A DNA stretch of 64,000 bases, from contig NZ_BCTO01000026.1 of NCBI RefSeq assembly GCF_001571325.1, positions 60,402 through 124,401 on the forward strand, written 5' to 3'. Shown here piece after piece: positions 26,301-34,669 of this stretch. The notes beneath the pieces were generated by a model, which made no database searches, had not been told where the DNA came from, and was given only the letters and a program-made list of their open reading frames with translations. The number at the start of each line of letters is the position of its first letter. Positions within the stretch are counted from its first letter, which is position 1. The position numbers and the translations under genes were made by a program. This DNA is from Delftia tsuruhatensis NBRC 16741. GTDB lineage: Bacteria; Pseudomonadota; Gammaproteobacteria; Burkholderiales; Burkholderiaceae_C.

Positions 26301-26544
26301 CTTCGGCATGGTGCCCCTGGCCTTCGCGCTCAGCGAGGGCTCCGAGCAGCGTGCGCCCATGGGCCAGTCGGTGATCGGCGGCGTGGTGACTTCCTCCCTG
26401 CTGACCCTGGTGGTCGTGCCCGTGGTCTATTGCTACCTCGACGACTTCTCCCAGTGGCTGCGGCGTCTGTGGAACGGCAACCAGCACGATGCGGCCCCCG
26501 GCCAAGGCGCCGCCAGCGCCCCCACCCTGCCGCGAGACTCGTAG
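23317..26544 (+). CDS. RND efflux pump permease
   Basis: 1075 aa, the usual size of hydrophobe/amphiphile efflux pumps. It starts MWFTRVSLANPVFATMLMLALMVLG, has the large periplasmic loops after helices 1 and 7, and keeps the intramembrane acidic pair LIDDAIVVREN of helix 4. FVPKADFSE marks the second half. It exports substrates by proton antiport as a trimer. Operon neighbours are the fusion protein upstream and PCMT, rhodanese and a TolC-type channel downstream. The drug range cannot be told from sequence. Confidence 0.95.
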   Translation: MWFTRVSLANPVFATMLMLALMVLGVFSYQRLKVDQFPNVDFPVVVVTVDYPGASPEIVESEVTKKIEEGVNSIAGINALTSRSYESTSVVIIEFQLHVDGRRAAEDVREKVASVRPTLRDEVKEPRVLRFDPASSPIWSVAVLPQADAGAKAPDAVALTSWADQVLKKRLENVRGVGAVNLVGATPREINIYLQPEALEAYAITPDQIVNAVRSENQDLPLGAIRSREQERVVQIDARMKRPQDFERIIVAQRGGAPVRLGQLARVQDGAGELETVALYNSSRTLLLSVQKAQDENTIEVVDGLNATLREIAAEVPAGVRLEPIADSARPIRVAVNNVRQTLIEGAALTVLIVFLFLNSWRSTVITGLTLPIALIGTFLFMYWFGFSINMITLMALSLCVGLLIDDAIVVRENIVRHVQMGKDAHAAALDGTQEIGLAVLATTLSIVAVFLPIGFMGGIIGKFFHEFGITIVAAVMISMFVSFTLDPMLSSVWHDPTIHAHGEQRGRSLYDRTLGRVTAWFERATDSLSHFYQDVLGWALRHKIATLAAALAIFVASIFLVPLLGTEFVPKADFSETTVSFNTPVGSSIEATEAKARQVDAIIRALPEVRYTLATINTGTAQGKIYASIYIRLLDRHLRQRSGDELSGVLREQLQSVPGITVTHVGQREPVGGQKQVEFSLQGPDLGELERLNRVVMERLRGISGLVDLDSSLKPDKPVIDITVRRDAAADLGLSVGSMAAALRTWVAGQTVGNWRASDDQTYDVKVRLAPESRSTPQDLERLPFALPSTSGDGNMRIVRLNQVATVTPGTGPSQINRRDMTREVAFSGNVYLRSSGEVSADIRKALADIALPPGYRTQFSGATKSMNESFGYAVSALALAIIFIYMILASQFKSFLQPLALMTSLPLTLIGVVLALMMFGSALSMFSIIGVVMLMGLVTKNAILLVDFAIRARGPHSDPDTGQIRDGLPREQALLLAARVRLRPILMTTLAMIFGMVPLAFALSEGSEQRAPMGQSVIGGVVTSSLLTLVVVPVVYCYLDDFSQWLRRLWNGNQHDAAPGQGAASAPTLPRDS

Positions 26545-26587
26545 AATCAAAGGTTTGTCCTGACAAGTCTTTCTCCGGAGATACCCC

Positions 26588-27298
26588 ATGAGCCTGCCCC
26601 TGAACAGCCTGCCCGAACACCACAGCGCCCAAGCGCACGCGCGCTACAACATGATCGAGCAACAGATCCGCCCCTGGAACGTGCTTGATGAAGAAGTGCT
26701 GGCGCTGCTGGGCAAGGTGCACCGCGAGAATTTCGTGCCGCCCGAGCATGCCGGCCTGGCCTTCATGGACCTGGAAATCCCCCTGGTCGCCCCGGCCGAG
26801 GAAGCCGCCGCCAAGGGCTGGTGCATGCTGGCCCCGCGCATCGAGGCGCGCATGCTGCAGGACCTGAAGATCAAGCCCACCGACCGCGTGCTGGAAATCG
26901 GCGCCGGCTCGGGCTATATGGCCGCCCTGCTGGCCGCCCAGGCCAAGGAAGTCGTGACGCTGGAAATCGTGCCCGAGCTGGCCGAGATGGCCCGCGAAAA
27001 CCTGCTGGGCGCAGGCATCACCAATGCCGAGGTCAAGCTGGCCGATGGCGCCACGGCAGCGGCTGCCCTGGGCCAGTTCGACGCCATCGTGCTCAGCGGC
27101 TCGGTGGCCCAGGTGCCGCAGGCCCTGCTGGCCCAGCTCAACGACGGCGGCCGCCTGGCAGCCATCGTCGGCCAGCTGCCCATGATGCGTTTCACGCTGG
27201 TGCGCAAGAACGGCCACCAGTTCGAGACGAGCCAGCCCTGGGACGTGGTGACCGCCCGCCTGGCCAACTTCGAAGAGCCCTCGCGCTTCACGTTCTGA
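26588..27298 (+). CDS. Protein-L-isoaspartate O-methyltransferase family protein
   Basis: 236 aa. It has the SAM-binding motif VLEIGAGSGYMAALLA (about 100-115) and the family N-terminus NMIEQQIRPWNVLDEEVL...VHRENFVPPEHAGLAFMD. It probably methylates abnormal L-isoaspartyl residues, although the betaproteobacterial branch differs from E. coli Pcm in its active-site loop. CGGAGA is a clear ribosome site. It lies 43 bp after the RND pump gene, before rhodanese and tolC. Confidence 0.88.
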   Translation: MSLPLNSLPEHHSAQAHARYNMIEQQIRPWNVLDEEVLALLGKVHRENFVPPEHAGLAFMDLEIPLVAPAEEAAAKGWCMLAPRIEARMLQDLKIKPTDRVLEIGAGSGYMAALLAAQAKEVVTLEIVPELAEMARENLLGAGITNAEVKLADGATAAAALGQFDAIVLSGSVAQVPQALLAQLNDGGRLAAIVGQLPMMRFTLVRKNGHQFETSQPWDVVTARLANFEEPSRFTF

Positions 27299-27375
27299 AA
27301 CCCGCTGCAGCGGCCGATGCCCGCAGGACCATGGCCGCTGCCGCAACCCCATTCCATTCCGCAAGGATCTTTCCG

Positions 27376-27723
27376 ATGCTTCCCCAAGTGCCTCCCGCGC
27401 AACTCAACGATTGGCTGACCCAGCACTCCAGCGGCTCCGATGCCCTGCCCCTGGTGCTGGACGTGCGCGAGCCCTGGGAAGTGGCCCAGGCCAGCGTACG
27501 CCCCGAGGGCTTCGAGCTGCGCTGCATCCCCATGGGCGAGATTCCCTCGCGCCTGCAGGAACTCGATCCGGATCACCCCACAGCCTGCCTGTGCCATCAC
27601 GGCGCACGCAGCATGCATGTCGCTGCCTTCCTGATGAACAACGGCTTCGAGACCGTGGCCAATATCAGCGGAGGCATCGATGCCTGGTCGCGCGAGCGCG
27701 ACCCAGGCGTGCCGCGCTACTGA
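27376..27723 (+). CDS. Single-domain rhodanese sulfurtransferase
   Basis: 115 aa. A rhodanese fold with VLDVREPWEV and the active loop CLCHHGARSM; Cys73 is the persulfide residue (CHHGARS, close to the CxxGxRS pattern of GlpE/PspE). It transfers sulfur to thiol acceptors in the cytosol. AAGGA lies upstream of the ATG at 27376. It sits between the PCMT and TolC genes, an order recognised as common in Burkholderiales, and may be cotranscribed with both. Confidence 0.92.
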   Translation: MLPQVPPAQLNDWLTQHSSGSDALPLVLDVREPWEVAQASVRPEGFELRCIPMGEIPSRLQELDPDHPTACLCHHGARSMHVAAFLMNNGFETVANISGGIDAWSRERDPGVPRY

Positions 27724-27810
27724 GCGGCAAGACGCAAAAGAAGCCCGGGACACGGCCAACCCGCCGTCCCCGGTGCTTCGTGACGACTGTGTTTTGATTC
27801 GAGGACCTCT

Positions 27811-29265
27811 ATGCCCCTGCTTCGGCCCCTTGCCCCTGTCGCTTACGCCCCGCCCCGCCCACACGCCTGGCCCCTTCGCCAGATCGCCTTGCTGCTGTGT
27901 GCCTGCGGCATGGGGACCGCTCTGGCCCAGTCCACCGTCCCTGCCGCCCCGGCCTCGGGCTTGCCCGCCGTGACAGCCTCATCGGCCACGGGCCAGAGCC
28001 TGTCGGAGTTGGTCGCCAAGGCACGCGGCTACGACGCCCAGTGGCAGGCCCAGCAGGCCGACGCCCAGGCCGCCGCCAGCCGTGCCGAGCAGGCGCGCTC
28101 GGGCCTTCTGCCCAGCGTGGGCCTGCAGGCGGGCGCCAACACATCGCATGTGGAAGTCAGCGTGCTGCCGGGGAGCTTTCGCTCGCCCCAGCAGAACCTG
28201 CAGCTCAGCGCCCAGCAGCCGCTGTACCGCCCGGCCAACAAGATCGCCTACGACCAGGGCCAGCGCGGCGTGGACGTGGCGCGCGCCCAGTTGGACAGCG
28301 GCGAGCAGAACCTGCTGGTTCGCGTGGCCCAGGCCTACTTCGATGTCCTGGGTGCCCAGGACAGCCTGGCCGTGGTCAAGGCACAGAAGGCCGCCATTGC
28401 ACAGCAGCTGGAATTCGCCAAGCGCAACTTCGAGGTCGGCACGGCCACCATCACCGACTCGCGCGAAGCCCAGGCCCGGTTCGACCTGGCCGGTGCCCAG
28501 GAAATCGCCGCCGAGAACGATCTGCGCGTCAAGCGCCTGGTGCTGGACCAGATCGTCGGCGCCGTGGGCACCGTGCCCCGCCCGCTGGCCCAGCCGCTGC
28601 AGTTGCCGGCCCTGATGCCCGCCGATGCCCAGGCCTGGGTGGACACCGCCCTGCAAGGCCAGCCCCAGCTGCGCCAGGCCCGCCTGGCGCTGGACATCGC
28701 CCAGCTGGAAACGAAGAAAGCCGAGGCCGGCCACAAGCCCACCGTGGACCTGCAGGCCGGCTACGTGGTCAACCGCTATCCCAACGGTTCGGTCACCCCG
28801 CAGATCGGCACCAGCTACCGCACCAATGCCGCCAGCGTGGGCGTGGTCATGAACCTGCCGCTGTTCGCCGGCTTTGCCGTGCAAAACCGCATCAAGGAAA
28901 CCCTGGCGCTGGAAGACAAGGCGCGCGCACAGCTGGACGACGCCCAGCGCAACGTGGAGCAGAGCACGCGCACGGCCTTCTTCGGCGTGCAGTCGGGCCA
29001 GGCCCAGGTCAAGGCGCTGGAGGCCGCGCTGGCGTCCAGCCAAAGCGCGCTGGACGCCAACAAGCTCGGCTACGAGGTCGGCGTGCGCATCAACATCGAC
29101 GTGCTCAACGCGCAAAGCCAGCTCTACCAGACCCAGCGCGACCTGGCCCTGGCGCGCTACCAGGTGCTGCTGGGCCAGCTCAAGCTGCGCCAGGCCGCCG
29201 GCACGCTCAGCGACGACGACCTGCGCGCCATCGATGCGCTGTCGCTCCGCGCGCCAGCCCCTTGA
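27811..29265 (+). CDS. tolC: TolC-family outer-membrane efflux channel
   Basis: 484 aa. After a signal peptide ending near ALAQ come the two TolC repeats with helical hairpins (LVAKARGYDAQWQAQQADAQAAAS, PLYRPANKIAYDQGQRGVDVARAQL, GFAVQNRIKETLALEDKARAQLDDAQRN, IDVLNAQSQLYQTQRDLALARY). It forms the trimeric exit duct for the RND pump encoded upstream and possibly for type I exporters. GAGGA precedes the ATG. Its 3' end overlaps a small minus-strand ORF. Confidence 0.94.
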   Translation: MPLLRPLAPVAYAPPRPHAWPLRQIALLLCACGMGTALAQSTVPAAPASGLPAVTASSATGQSLSELVAKARGYDAQWQAQQADAQAAASRAEQARSGLLPSVGLQAGANTSHVEVSVLPGSFRSPQQNLQLSAQQPLYRPANKIAYDQGQRGVDVARAQLDSGEQNLLVRVAQAYFDVLGAQDSLAVVKAQKAAIAQQLEFAKRNFEVGTATITDSREAQARFDLAGAQEIAAENDLRVKRLVLDQIVGAVGTVPRPLAQPLQLPALMPADAQAWVDTALQGQPQLRQARLALDIAQLETKKAEAGHKPTVDLQAGYVVNRYPNGSVTPQIGTSYRTNAASVGVVMNLPLFAGFAVQNRIKETLALEDKARAQLDDAQRNVEQSTRTAFFGVQSGQAQVKALEAALASSQSALDANKLGYEVGVRINIDVLNAQSQLYQTQRDLALARYQVLLGQLKLRQAAGTLSDDDLRAIDALSLRAPAP

Positions 29266-29458
29266 ATCCCTGAAGCGCCCGCACGGCCGGCAGTGCCCCG
29301 GGCTGATGCCCGGCCGCCGTGGGCCGCGCGCCTGGCGCCGCAGCCCTGTGCTCTGGCAAAGCCGAGGCACGTAAACCCGCCACGACCAGCATCCAGGCAG
29401 CCAGCGCGCACAGCGCCGCCAGGCGGCTCAGCAAGGAACAGCGGGAGAGTCTTGGCAT
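29207..29458 (-). CDS. Possible small exported protein antisense to the tolC end
   Basis: 83 aa. The frame begins MPRLSRCSLLSRLAALCALAAWMLVVAG, a credible signal peptide or single membrane segment, then a basic, Ala/Gly-rich tail of no known family. AAGG lies about 8 bases upstream. It occupies most of the otherwise empty space after tolC and overlaps the last 59 bp of that gene. It could be a chance frame in GC-rich DNA. Confidence 0.3.
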   Translation of the reverse strand: MPRLSRCSLLSRLAALCALAAWMLVVAGLRASALPEHRAAAPGARPTAAGHQPGALPAVRALQGFKGLARGATAHRWRAGRRR

Positions 29459-29630
29459 GCGCGCCTTCTTCGGAGTTGTCGAGCGGGCCACTGTGGCAAA
29501 CCCGCCTGAAGACCTGCCCTGGCTTTCCTGAAGGGATGCTGAAGCGCATCGTCCCCGCCTTGACCGATACTCGCGGCAGCCCTCCCGCAGGCGCCGGTCC
29601 GCGGCATGGGAGCGGCACAGGGAACACACG
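29266..29630. other. Intergenic region between tolC and the two-component pair
   Basis: 365 bp. Apart from the doubtful minus-strand ORF at 29207-29458 nothing with family character is visible. The last 170 bp should carry the promoter of the OmpR-type regulator. No clear terminator for tolC was seen. Confidence 0.4.
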
Positions 29631-30308
29631 ATGAGACTGCTGCTGGTGGAGGACGATCTGGATCTGGGCAATGGCGTGCGCATCGCATTGGGCGATCACG
29701 CCATGGACGTGGTCTGGGTGCGCCGCCTGTCCGATGCGCTGCGCACGCTGGAGCAGCAAAGCTTCGAGATGGTGTTGCTGGACCTGGGCCTGCCCGATGG
29801 CGACGGCATCAGCCTGCTCACGCGCCTGCGCCGCGAATGGCGCCGCCTGCCCGTGCTGATCCTGAGCGCACGCGACAGCCTGCATGACCGGCTGCACGGC
29901 CTGGACAGCGGCGCCGATGACTATCTGGTCAAGCCCTTTGCCCTGGCCGAACTGGTGTCACGCGTGCGCGCCCTGGCGCGCCGCAGCTATGGGCAGGGCG
30001 ACGGAACGCTTCATCTGCGCGGCCTGTCGCTGCACGAGCCCACGCGCCGTGTCAGCGTTGCAGGCCAGAACGTCGAGCTGTCCCGCTGCGAATTCGACCT
30101 GCTGGCCCTGCTGCTGCGGCGCATGGACCGCGTGGTCACGCGCAGCGGCATCGAGGAGGAAGTCATCCCGGGAGGCAGCGCCAACGGCAGCAATGCGCTG
30201 GAGGTCCATGTCTCCAACCTGCGCCGCAAGATCGGGCCGGGCTTCATACGCACGGTGCGCGGCATTGGCTATGTCATCGACTCGCAGCCGATGGCTCCCC
30301 TGTCCTGA
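29631..30308 (+). CDS. OmpR/QseB-type response regulator
   Basis: 225 aa. The receiver (1-115) has VEDD, phospho-acceptor Asp51 (LLDLGLPDGDG), Ser (ILSARD) and Lys in YLVKPF. The winged-helix output domain is at about 125-220 (ELSRCEFDLLALLLRR, EVHVSNLRRKIG, IRTVRGIGYVI). The next gene, 2 bp away, is its kinase. It resembles QseB/TctD regulators. AGGGA lies nine bases before the ATG. The regulated genes are unknown; the TolC and waaA neighbours suggest envelope-related control, which is inference. Confidence 0.93.
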   Translation: MRLLLVEDDLDLGNGVRIALGDHAMDVVWVRRLSDALRTLEQQSFEMVLLDLGLPDGDGISLLTRLRREWRRLPVLILSARDSLHDRLHGLDSGADDYLVKPFALAELVSRVRALARRSYGQGDGTLHLRGLSLHEPTRRVSVAGQNVELSRCEFDLLALLLRRMDRVVTRSGIEEEVIPGGSANGSNALEVHVSNLRRKIGPGFIRTVRGIGYVIDSQPMAPLS

Positions 30309-30310
30309 CC

Positions 30311-31735
30311 ATGACATCGCAGACCGTGCAGGGGCAACAGGCCAGCCCGAGATGGCGCCGCTGGCTGCGGCCCACACTGGGCCGGCGGATGCTGCTGGCC
30401 CAGATGGGCGTACTCACCGCGATCTGGACCGCGTTGCTGGTGGCAGCCATCTACATGGCCCACTTCCACAATGAATTGCTGGTCAGCAAGCCTGTCTACG
30501 AACTTGTCATGGCAGTGGCCGAGGACCTGGCCGACCTTCCGGACCGCCAGCAGCACAGCCTGGCCGCGCTGGACACGGCCCTGCGCCATGAATACAGCGA
30601 TGGAGACGACGACATCCGCTTCACGCCCACGCTGCTGGTCTGGCAGCGCGGCCAGCTCCTGTACCGCTCGCCCACGCCGGCACCCACCCTGCGCAACCGC
30701 GTGCTGGACACGGTCGAGGACATAGATTTCGAAGGGCAGACCTGGCGCATGAGCACGCTGCGCTCGGCCTCGGGCCAGACCGAAGTCACGCTGATGCTGC
30801 CGTCCTTCAAGGAACTGCTGATCACCCTCAACACCCGCAGCTATTACCTGCTGCCGCTGCTGATCAGCCTGCCCTTCCTGGCCTTTCCGGCCTGGTGGTC
30901 GGTGCGCGCGGCGCTGCGCCCGCTGCGCCGTGTGGGCGACGAGCTGGCCACACGCGGCCCCGACGACCTCAGCGCGCTCACCTATGCGCCGCCACATGCC
31001 GAGCTGCGGCCGCTGGTGCAGGACATCAACGCCCTGCTGGCCCGCGTACGCTCCAGCAGCGAGCGCGAGCGCAACCTCATCGCCGATGCAGCCCACGAAC
31101 TGCGCACGCCGCTGGCAGCCATGCACGTCAACGTCGAGGCCCTGCTGCGCCTTGGCAGCGAACCGCGCCAGCAGGAACTCATGGACAGCCTGCTGCGCAG
31201 CAACCAGCGCGCCAGCCGCATGGTGGCCCAGCTGCTGCAGCTCATGCGCAGCGAGACCGAAGCGCCCGGCATGGCCATGCAGCCGCTGCGCCTGGACCTG
31301 CTGCTGGAAGACCGGCTCGCCGCACTCGACGCCCTGGCCTGCCGCCGCCCGGTGGAACTGGCCCTGGAAGCCAGCGAGCCACTGAGCGTGATGGGCGAAC
31401 GCGAAGGCCTGGTCTCGCTGATCGACAACCTCGTGGACAACGCCATCAAATACAGCCCCGCGCACGCCACCATCAGCGTGCGCCTGCAGCGCCAGGGCGA
31501 CCAGGCCGTGCTCCAGGTGCGCGACCGTGGCCCGGGCATTGCCGAGGCCTGGCGCCAGCGTGTCTTCGACCGCTTCTTCCGCGTACCCGACCAGAGCCAG
31601 AGCGGCAGCGGCCTGGGCCTGGCCATCGCCAGGACCGTGACCGAGCGGCACGGCGGCAGCATCGAGCTGCTCAGTGCGGAGGATGGAGGGCTGCTGGCGA
31701 GTGTCAGCCTGCCCGTGCTGCAGGACGCCGGCTGA
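30311..31735 (+). CDS. QseC/TctE-type sensor histidine kinase
   Basis: 474 aa. Two membrane segments (about 28-50 and 178-198) enclose a 125-residue periplasmic sensor domain. After a short linker comes the H-box AAHELRTPLAAMH (His262), the N-box NLVDNAIKYSP, the G1 box VRDRGPGIAE and the G2 box SGSGLGLAI. It phosphorylates the regulator encoded just upstream. The periplasmic domain has no signature that names its signal. Confidence 0.93.
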   Translation: MTSQTVQGQQASPRWRRWLRPTLGRRMLLAQMGVLTAIWTALLVAAIYMAHFHNELLVSKPVYELVMAVAEDLADLPDRQQHSLAALDTALRHEYSDGDDDIRFTPTLLVWQRGQLLYRSPTPAPTLRNRVLDTVEDIDFEGQTWRMSTLRSASGQTEVTLMLPSFKELLITLNTRSYYLLPLLISLPFLAFPAWWSVRAALRPLRRVGDELATRGPDDLSALTYAPPHAELRPLVQDINALLARVRSSSERERNLIADAAHELRTPLAAMHVNVEALLRLGSEPRQQELMDSLLRSNQRASRMVAQLLQLMRSETEAPGMAMQPLRLDLLLEDRLAALDALACRRPVELALEASEPLSVMGEREGLVSLIDNLVDNAIKYSPAHATISVRLQRQGDQAVLQVRDRGPGIAEAWRQRVFDRFFRVPDQSQSGSGLGLAIARTVTERHGGSIELLSAEDGGLLASVSLPVLQDAG

Positions 31736-31772
31736 TCCGGCCTGCGGATACCGCCAGCCGAAAACCTAGTGC

Positions 31773-33098
31773 TCAGCGCAACGGTTGGGACTGCACCAGC
31801 CCGGTCACCGCCTGCGCCGTGGCCTGCGCGGCCCCACGGTGCTGGTCCAGAAAGCCGCGCGCCTGGGCCACGGCATGGGCGTGGGACTGGCGGTCCCCGG
31901 CCAGGTCCACGGCCAGGCGCAGCCCGTGCTCCAGGTCGGGTGCGCGCAGCGCGGCGCCGGCCTCGCAGGCCAGGTCCGAGGCCTCGCTGAAGTTGAAGGT
32001 GTGCGGCCCCAGCACCACGGGGCAGTCGCAGGCCAGGGCCTCGATGAGGTTCTGGCCGCCCAGCGGCGCAAAGCTGCCGCCCATGAGCGTGGCGTCGGCC
32101 AGGCCGTAGTACAGGGCCATCTCGCCCAGCGAATCACCCAGCCAGATGTCGATGTCATCCGCCGCAGCTCCGCAGGGCGGGCCACCCACCCACTGGCTGC
32201 GGCGCGAGACATGCAGGCCGCCGCCAGCCAGCAGCGCCGCCACTTCGTCAAAGCGCTGCGGATGGCGCGGCACGACCAGCCATTGCACGGCCCGGCCTGC
32301 CGGCCCCAGCGTGCGCAGGGCGGACAGCAGCATGGCCTCCTCGCCCTCCCGGCTGCTGGCCAGCAGCACCACAGGGCGGGACAGGCCGGACTTCCATTGC
32401 CGGGCGCGCTCCAGCAGCGCCGCGTCCGGACGCGCATCGAATTTCAGGTTGCCGAGCACGCCGCGCACGGGCGCACCCAGCAGGCGCAGGCGCTGCGCAT
32501 CGTCCTCGGTCTGCGCCCAGGCGGCGGCCAGGGCGGCATAGGTGGGCCGCGCCAGCGGCGCCACGCGCAGTGCCTGGCCCAGCGATTTGTCGCTGAGCCG
32601 CGCATTGGCCAGCGCCAGCGGCACGCCCTCTTCGCGGCAGATGGCGACCAGGTTGGGCCAGACCTCGGTTTCCATGAGCACGCCGACTGCGGGCCTGAAC
32701 TGCTGCACGAAGCGGCGCACGGCCGCCGGCGTATCCCAGGGCTGCCAGACCTGCAGGTCGCCGGACTGCAGCAGCCGGCGGCCTTCTGTGCGGCCTGTGG
32801 CCGTGCCATGGGTCAGCAGCAGGCGCATGCCGGGCAGGCGCTCGCGCAGCGCGGTCAGCAAGATGGCGGCAGCGCGCGTCTCACCCAGCGATACGGCATG
32901 AATCCAGATCCACAGGCCGCGTCCGTCCTGCCCCAGCGTGGCCGGCTGGTAGCGGCCAAAGCGCTCGGGAATGTGCTCGGCATAGACGGGCTCGGCCTCG
33001 GCGCGGCGCAGCAGCTTGCGTCGCAGCAGCGGCTGCGCCGCCCAGGTCACGGCGCTGTACAGCGCGCGCGCCCAGGACGTGGGAGAGCGGGAAGTCAT
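31773..33098 (-). CDS. waaA: 3-deoxy-D-manno-octulosonic acid (Kdo) transferase
   Basis: 441 aa. It adds Kdo to lipid IVA at the inner-membrane face during lipopolysaccharide synthesis. Recognisable strings are WIHAVSLGETRAA (catalytic Glu in SLGE), LTHGTATG, METEVWPNL, NARLSDKS, GNLKFD, VPRHPQRF and the C-terminal SFAPLGGQNLIEA. A hydrophobic N-terminus replaces the usual membrane helix (RALYSAVTWAAQPLL). Downstream of it on the opposite strand is the sensor kinase; upstream is the sugar-phosphate mutase gene, 15 bp away. Confidence 0.96.
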   Translation of the reverse strand: MTSRSPTSWARALYSAVTWAAQPLLRRKLLRRAEAEPVYAEHIPERFGRYQPATLGQDGRGLWIWIHAVSLGETRAAAILLTALRERLPGMRLLLTHGTATGRTEGRRLLQSGDLQVWQPWDTPAAVRRFVQQFRPAVGVLMETEVWPNLVAICREEGVPLALANARLSDKSLGQALRVAPLARPTYAALAAAWAQTEDDAQRLRLLGAPVRGVLGNLKFDARPDAALLERARQWKSGLSRPVVLLASSREGEEAMLLSALRTLGPAGRAVQWLVVPRHPQRFDEVAALLAGGGLHVSRRSQWVGGPPCGAAADDIDIWLGDSLGEMALYYGLADATLMGGSFAPLGGQNLIEALACDCPVVLGPHTFNFSEASDLACEAGAALRAPDLEHGLRLAVDLAGDRQSHAHAVAQARGFLDQHRGAAQATAQAVTGLVQSQPLR

Positions 33099-33113
33099 CG
33101 CCTGGCGCGCAAA

Positions 33114-34502
33114 TCAGTGCGCGGCACCGCCAACCTGCGCGCCGGGCTTGACGCGCTCCAGCAGCGCCAGCATCTGCGTCTCGATGCGCGACAGCGCCTC
33201 CTGGGTCTGGCCCTCGAAGCGCAGCACCAGCACGGGCGTGGTGTTGCTGGCGCGGATCAGGCCGAAGCCGTCGGCCCAGTCCACGCGCAGGCCGTCGATG
33301 GTGCTGACCTGGGCCGGTGCGGCAAAGGTCTCGGCGGCCAGGGCCTGCAGTTCGGCGGCCAGGCGATGGGGCTCGCCCTCGGCGCAGGCCACATTCAGTT
33401 CAGGGGTGGAAAAGCTGGTGGGCAGCGCGTTGAGCAAGGCACTGGGGTCGGCCTCGCGGCTGACGATCTCCAGCAGGCGGCAGCCCGCGTAGGTGCCGTC
33501 ATCGAAGCCATACCAGCGCTCCTTGAAGAAGATGTGGCCGCTCATCTCGCCGCCCAGCGGCGCGTCCAGCTCCTTCATGCGGGCCTTGACCAGGGAGTGC
33601 CCGGTCTTGAACATCACGGGCTCGCCCCCGGCCTCGCGGATGGCGGGCGCCAGGCGCTGCGTGCATTTGACGTCGTAGACGATGCTGCCGCCCGGCACGC
33701 GCGAGAGCACGTCCTTGGCGAACAGCATCATCTGGCGGTCGGGGAAGATGTTCTGGCCTTCCTTGGTGACGATGCCCAGGCGGTCGCCGTCACCGTCGAA
33801 GGCCAGGCCCAGTTCGGCGTCCGAGGTGCGCAGCGCCTCGATCACGTCGCGCAGGTTCTCGGGCTTGCTGGGATCGGGATGGTGGTTGGGGAATTCACCG
33901 TCCACTTCGGAGAACAGTTCGATCACCTCGCAGCCCAGGGCGCGGAAGATGCCGGGCGCCGAGGCCCCGGCCACGCCGTTGCCGCAGTCCACCACGATCT
34001 TGATGGGGCGCGCCAGCTTCACATCACCCACGATGCGCGCCTGGTAGTCGGCCTGCACATCGGCGCGGCGCACGCTGCCGGTGCCCGTGATTGTCCAGTC
34101 ATCGCTTTCGACGCGGCGGCGCAGCGCCTGGATTTCCTCGCCGTAGATGGCGCGGCCGGCCAGCACCATCTTGAAACCGTTGTAGTCCTTGGGATTGTGG
34201 CTGCCCGTGACCTGGATGCCCGAGCGCGCCAGCGTGCTGGCTGCGTAGTACAGCATGGGCGTGGTGGCCAGGCCGATGTCGATCACCTCGATGCCGACCT
34301 CGGTCAGCCCGGCGATCAGCGCCGCGGACAGCGAGGGTCCCGACAGGCGGCCATCGCGTCCCACGGCCACCACGGTCTCGCCGGCCGCCAGGGCCGCCAT
34401 GCCGAAGGCGCGGCCCACGCCGAGCGCCACCTCCTCGTTGAGCGTGGACGGCACGATGCCGCGGATGTCATAGGCTTTGAAGATGGAAGATGCGACCTGC
34501 AC
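33114..34502 (-). CDS. Phosphomannomutase/phosphoglucomutase
   Basis: 462 aa. It interconverts hexose 6- and 1-phosphates for polysaccharide and lipopolysaccharide precursors. The phosphoserine motif TGSHNP (Ser101), the metal loop DGDGDRLG, the sugar loop GEMSGH and the phosphate-binding RASNTTPVLVLRFE are intact, as in AlgC/ManB. The start is GTG at 34502, giving the usual family N-terminus (SIFKAYDIRG). It is probably cotranscribed with waaA, 15 bp downstream. Confidence 0.95.
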   Translation of the reverse strand: MQVASSIFKAYDIRGIVPSTLNEEVALGVGRAFGMAALAAGETVVAVGRDGRLSGPSLSAALIAGLTEVGIEVIDIGLATTPMLYYAASTLARSGIQVTGSHNPKDYNGFKMVLAGRAIYGEEIQALRRRVESDDWTITGTGSVRRADVQADYQARIVGDVKLARPIKIVVDCGNGVAGASAPGIFRALGCEVIELFSEVDGEFPNHHPDPSKPENLRDVIEALRTSDAELGLAFDGDGDRLGIVTKEGQNIFPDRQMMLFAKDVLSRVPGGSIVYDVKCTQRLAPAIREAGGEPVMFKTGHSLVKARMKELDAPLGGEMSGHIFFKERWYGFDDGTYAGCRLLEIVSREADPSALLNALPTSFSTPELNVACAEGEPHRLAAELQALAAETFAAPAQVSTIDGLRVDWADGFGLIRASNTTPVLVLRFEGQTQEALSRIETQMLALLERVKPGAQVGGAAH

Positions 34503-34669
34503 GTCGAAAACGCTTTCTCGTCGGTTGAAAACAGGGCGCCGCAGCCTGGGGACCTGGCCCGGCTGCGGCCCAAGGCGCGATTGTAGGCGCGGCAGGCTTG
34601 TAGGCGCGGCAGGCAGGGGCGCCGCCGCACATCACCCCGGCTGCAAGCGGTTGTGGCGCGTGCCCTGCC

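Noticed and set aside
23050..26589. 1179-codon open frame antisense to the RND pump
   Set aside because: It is a GC-rich shadow of a well-recognised pump gene; its translation is low-complexity His/Gln/Gly/Asp-rich and matches no family.
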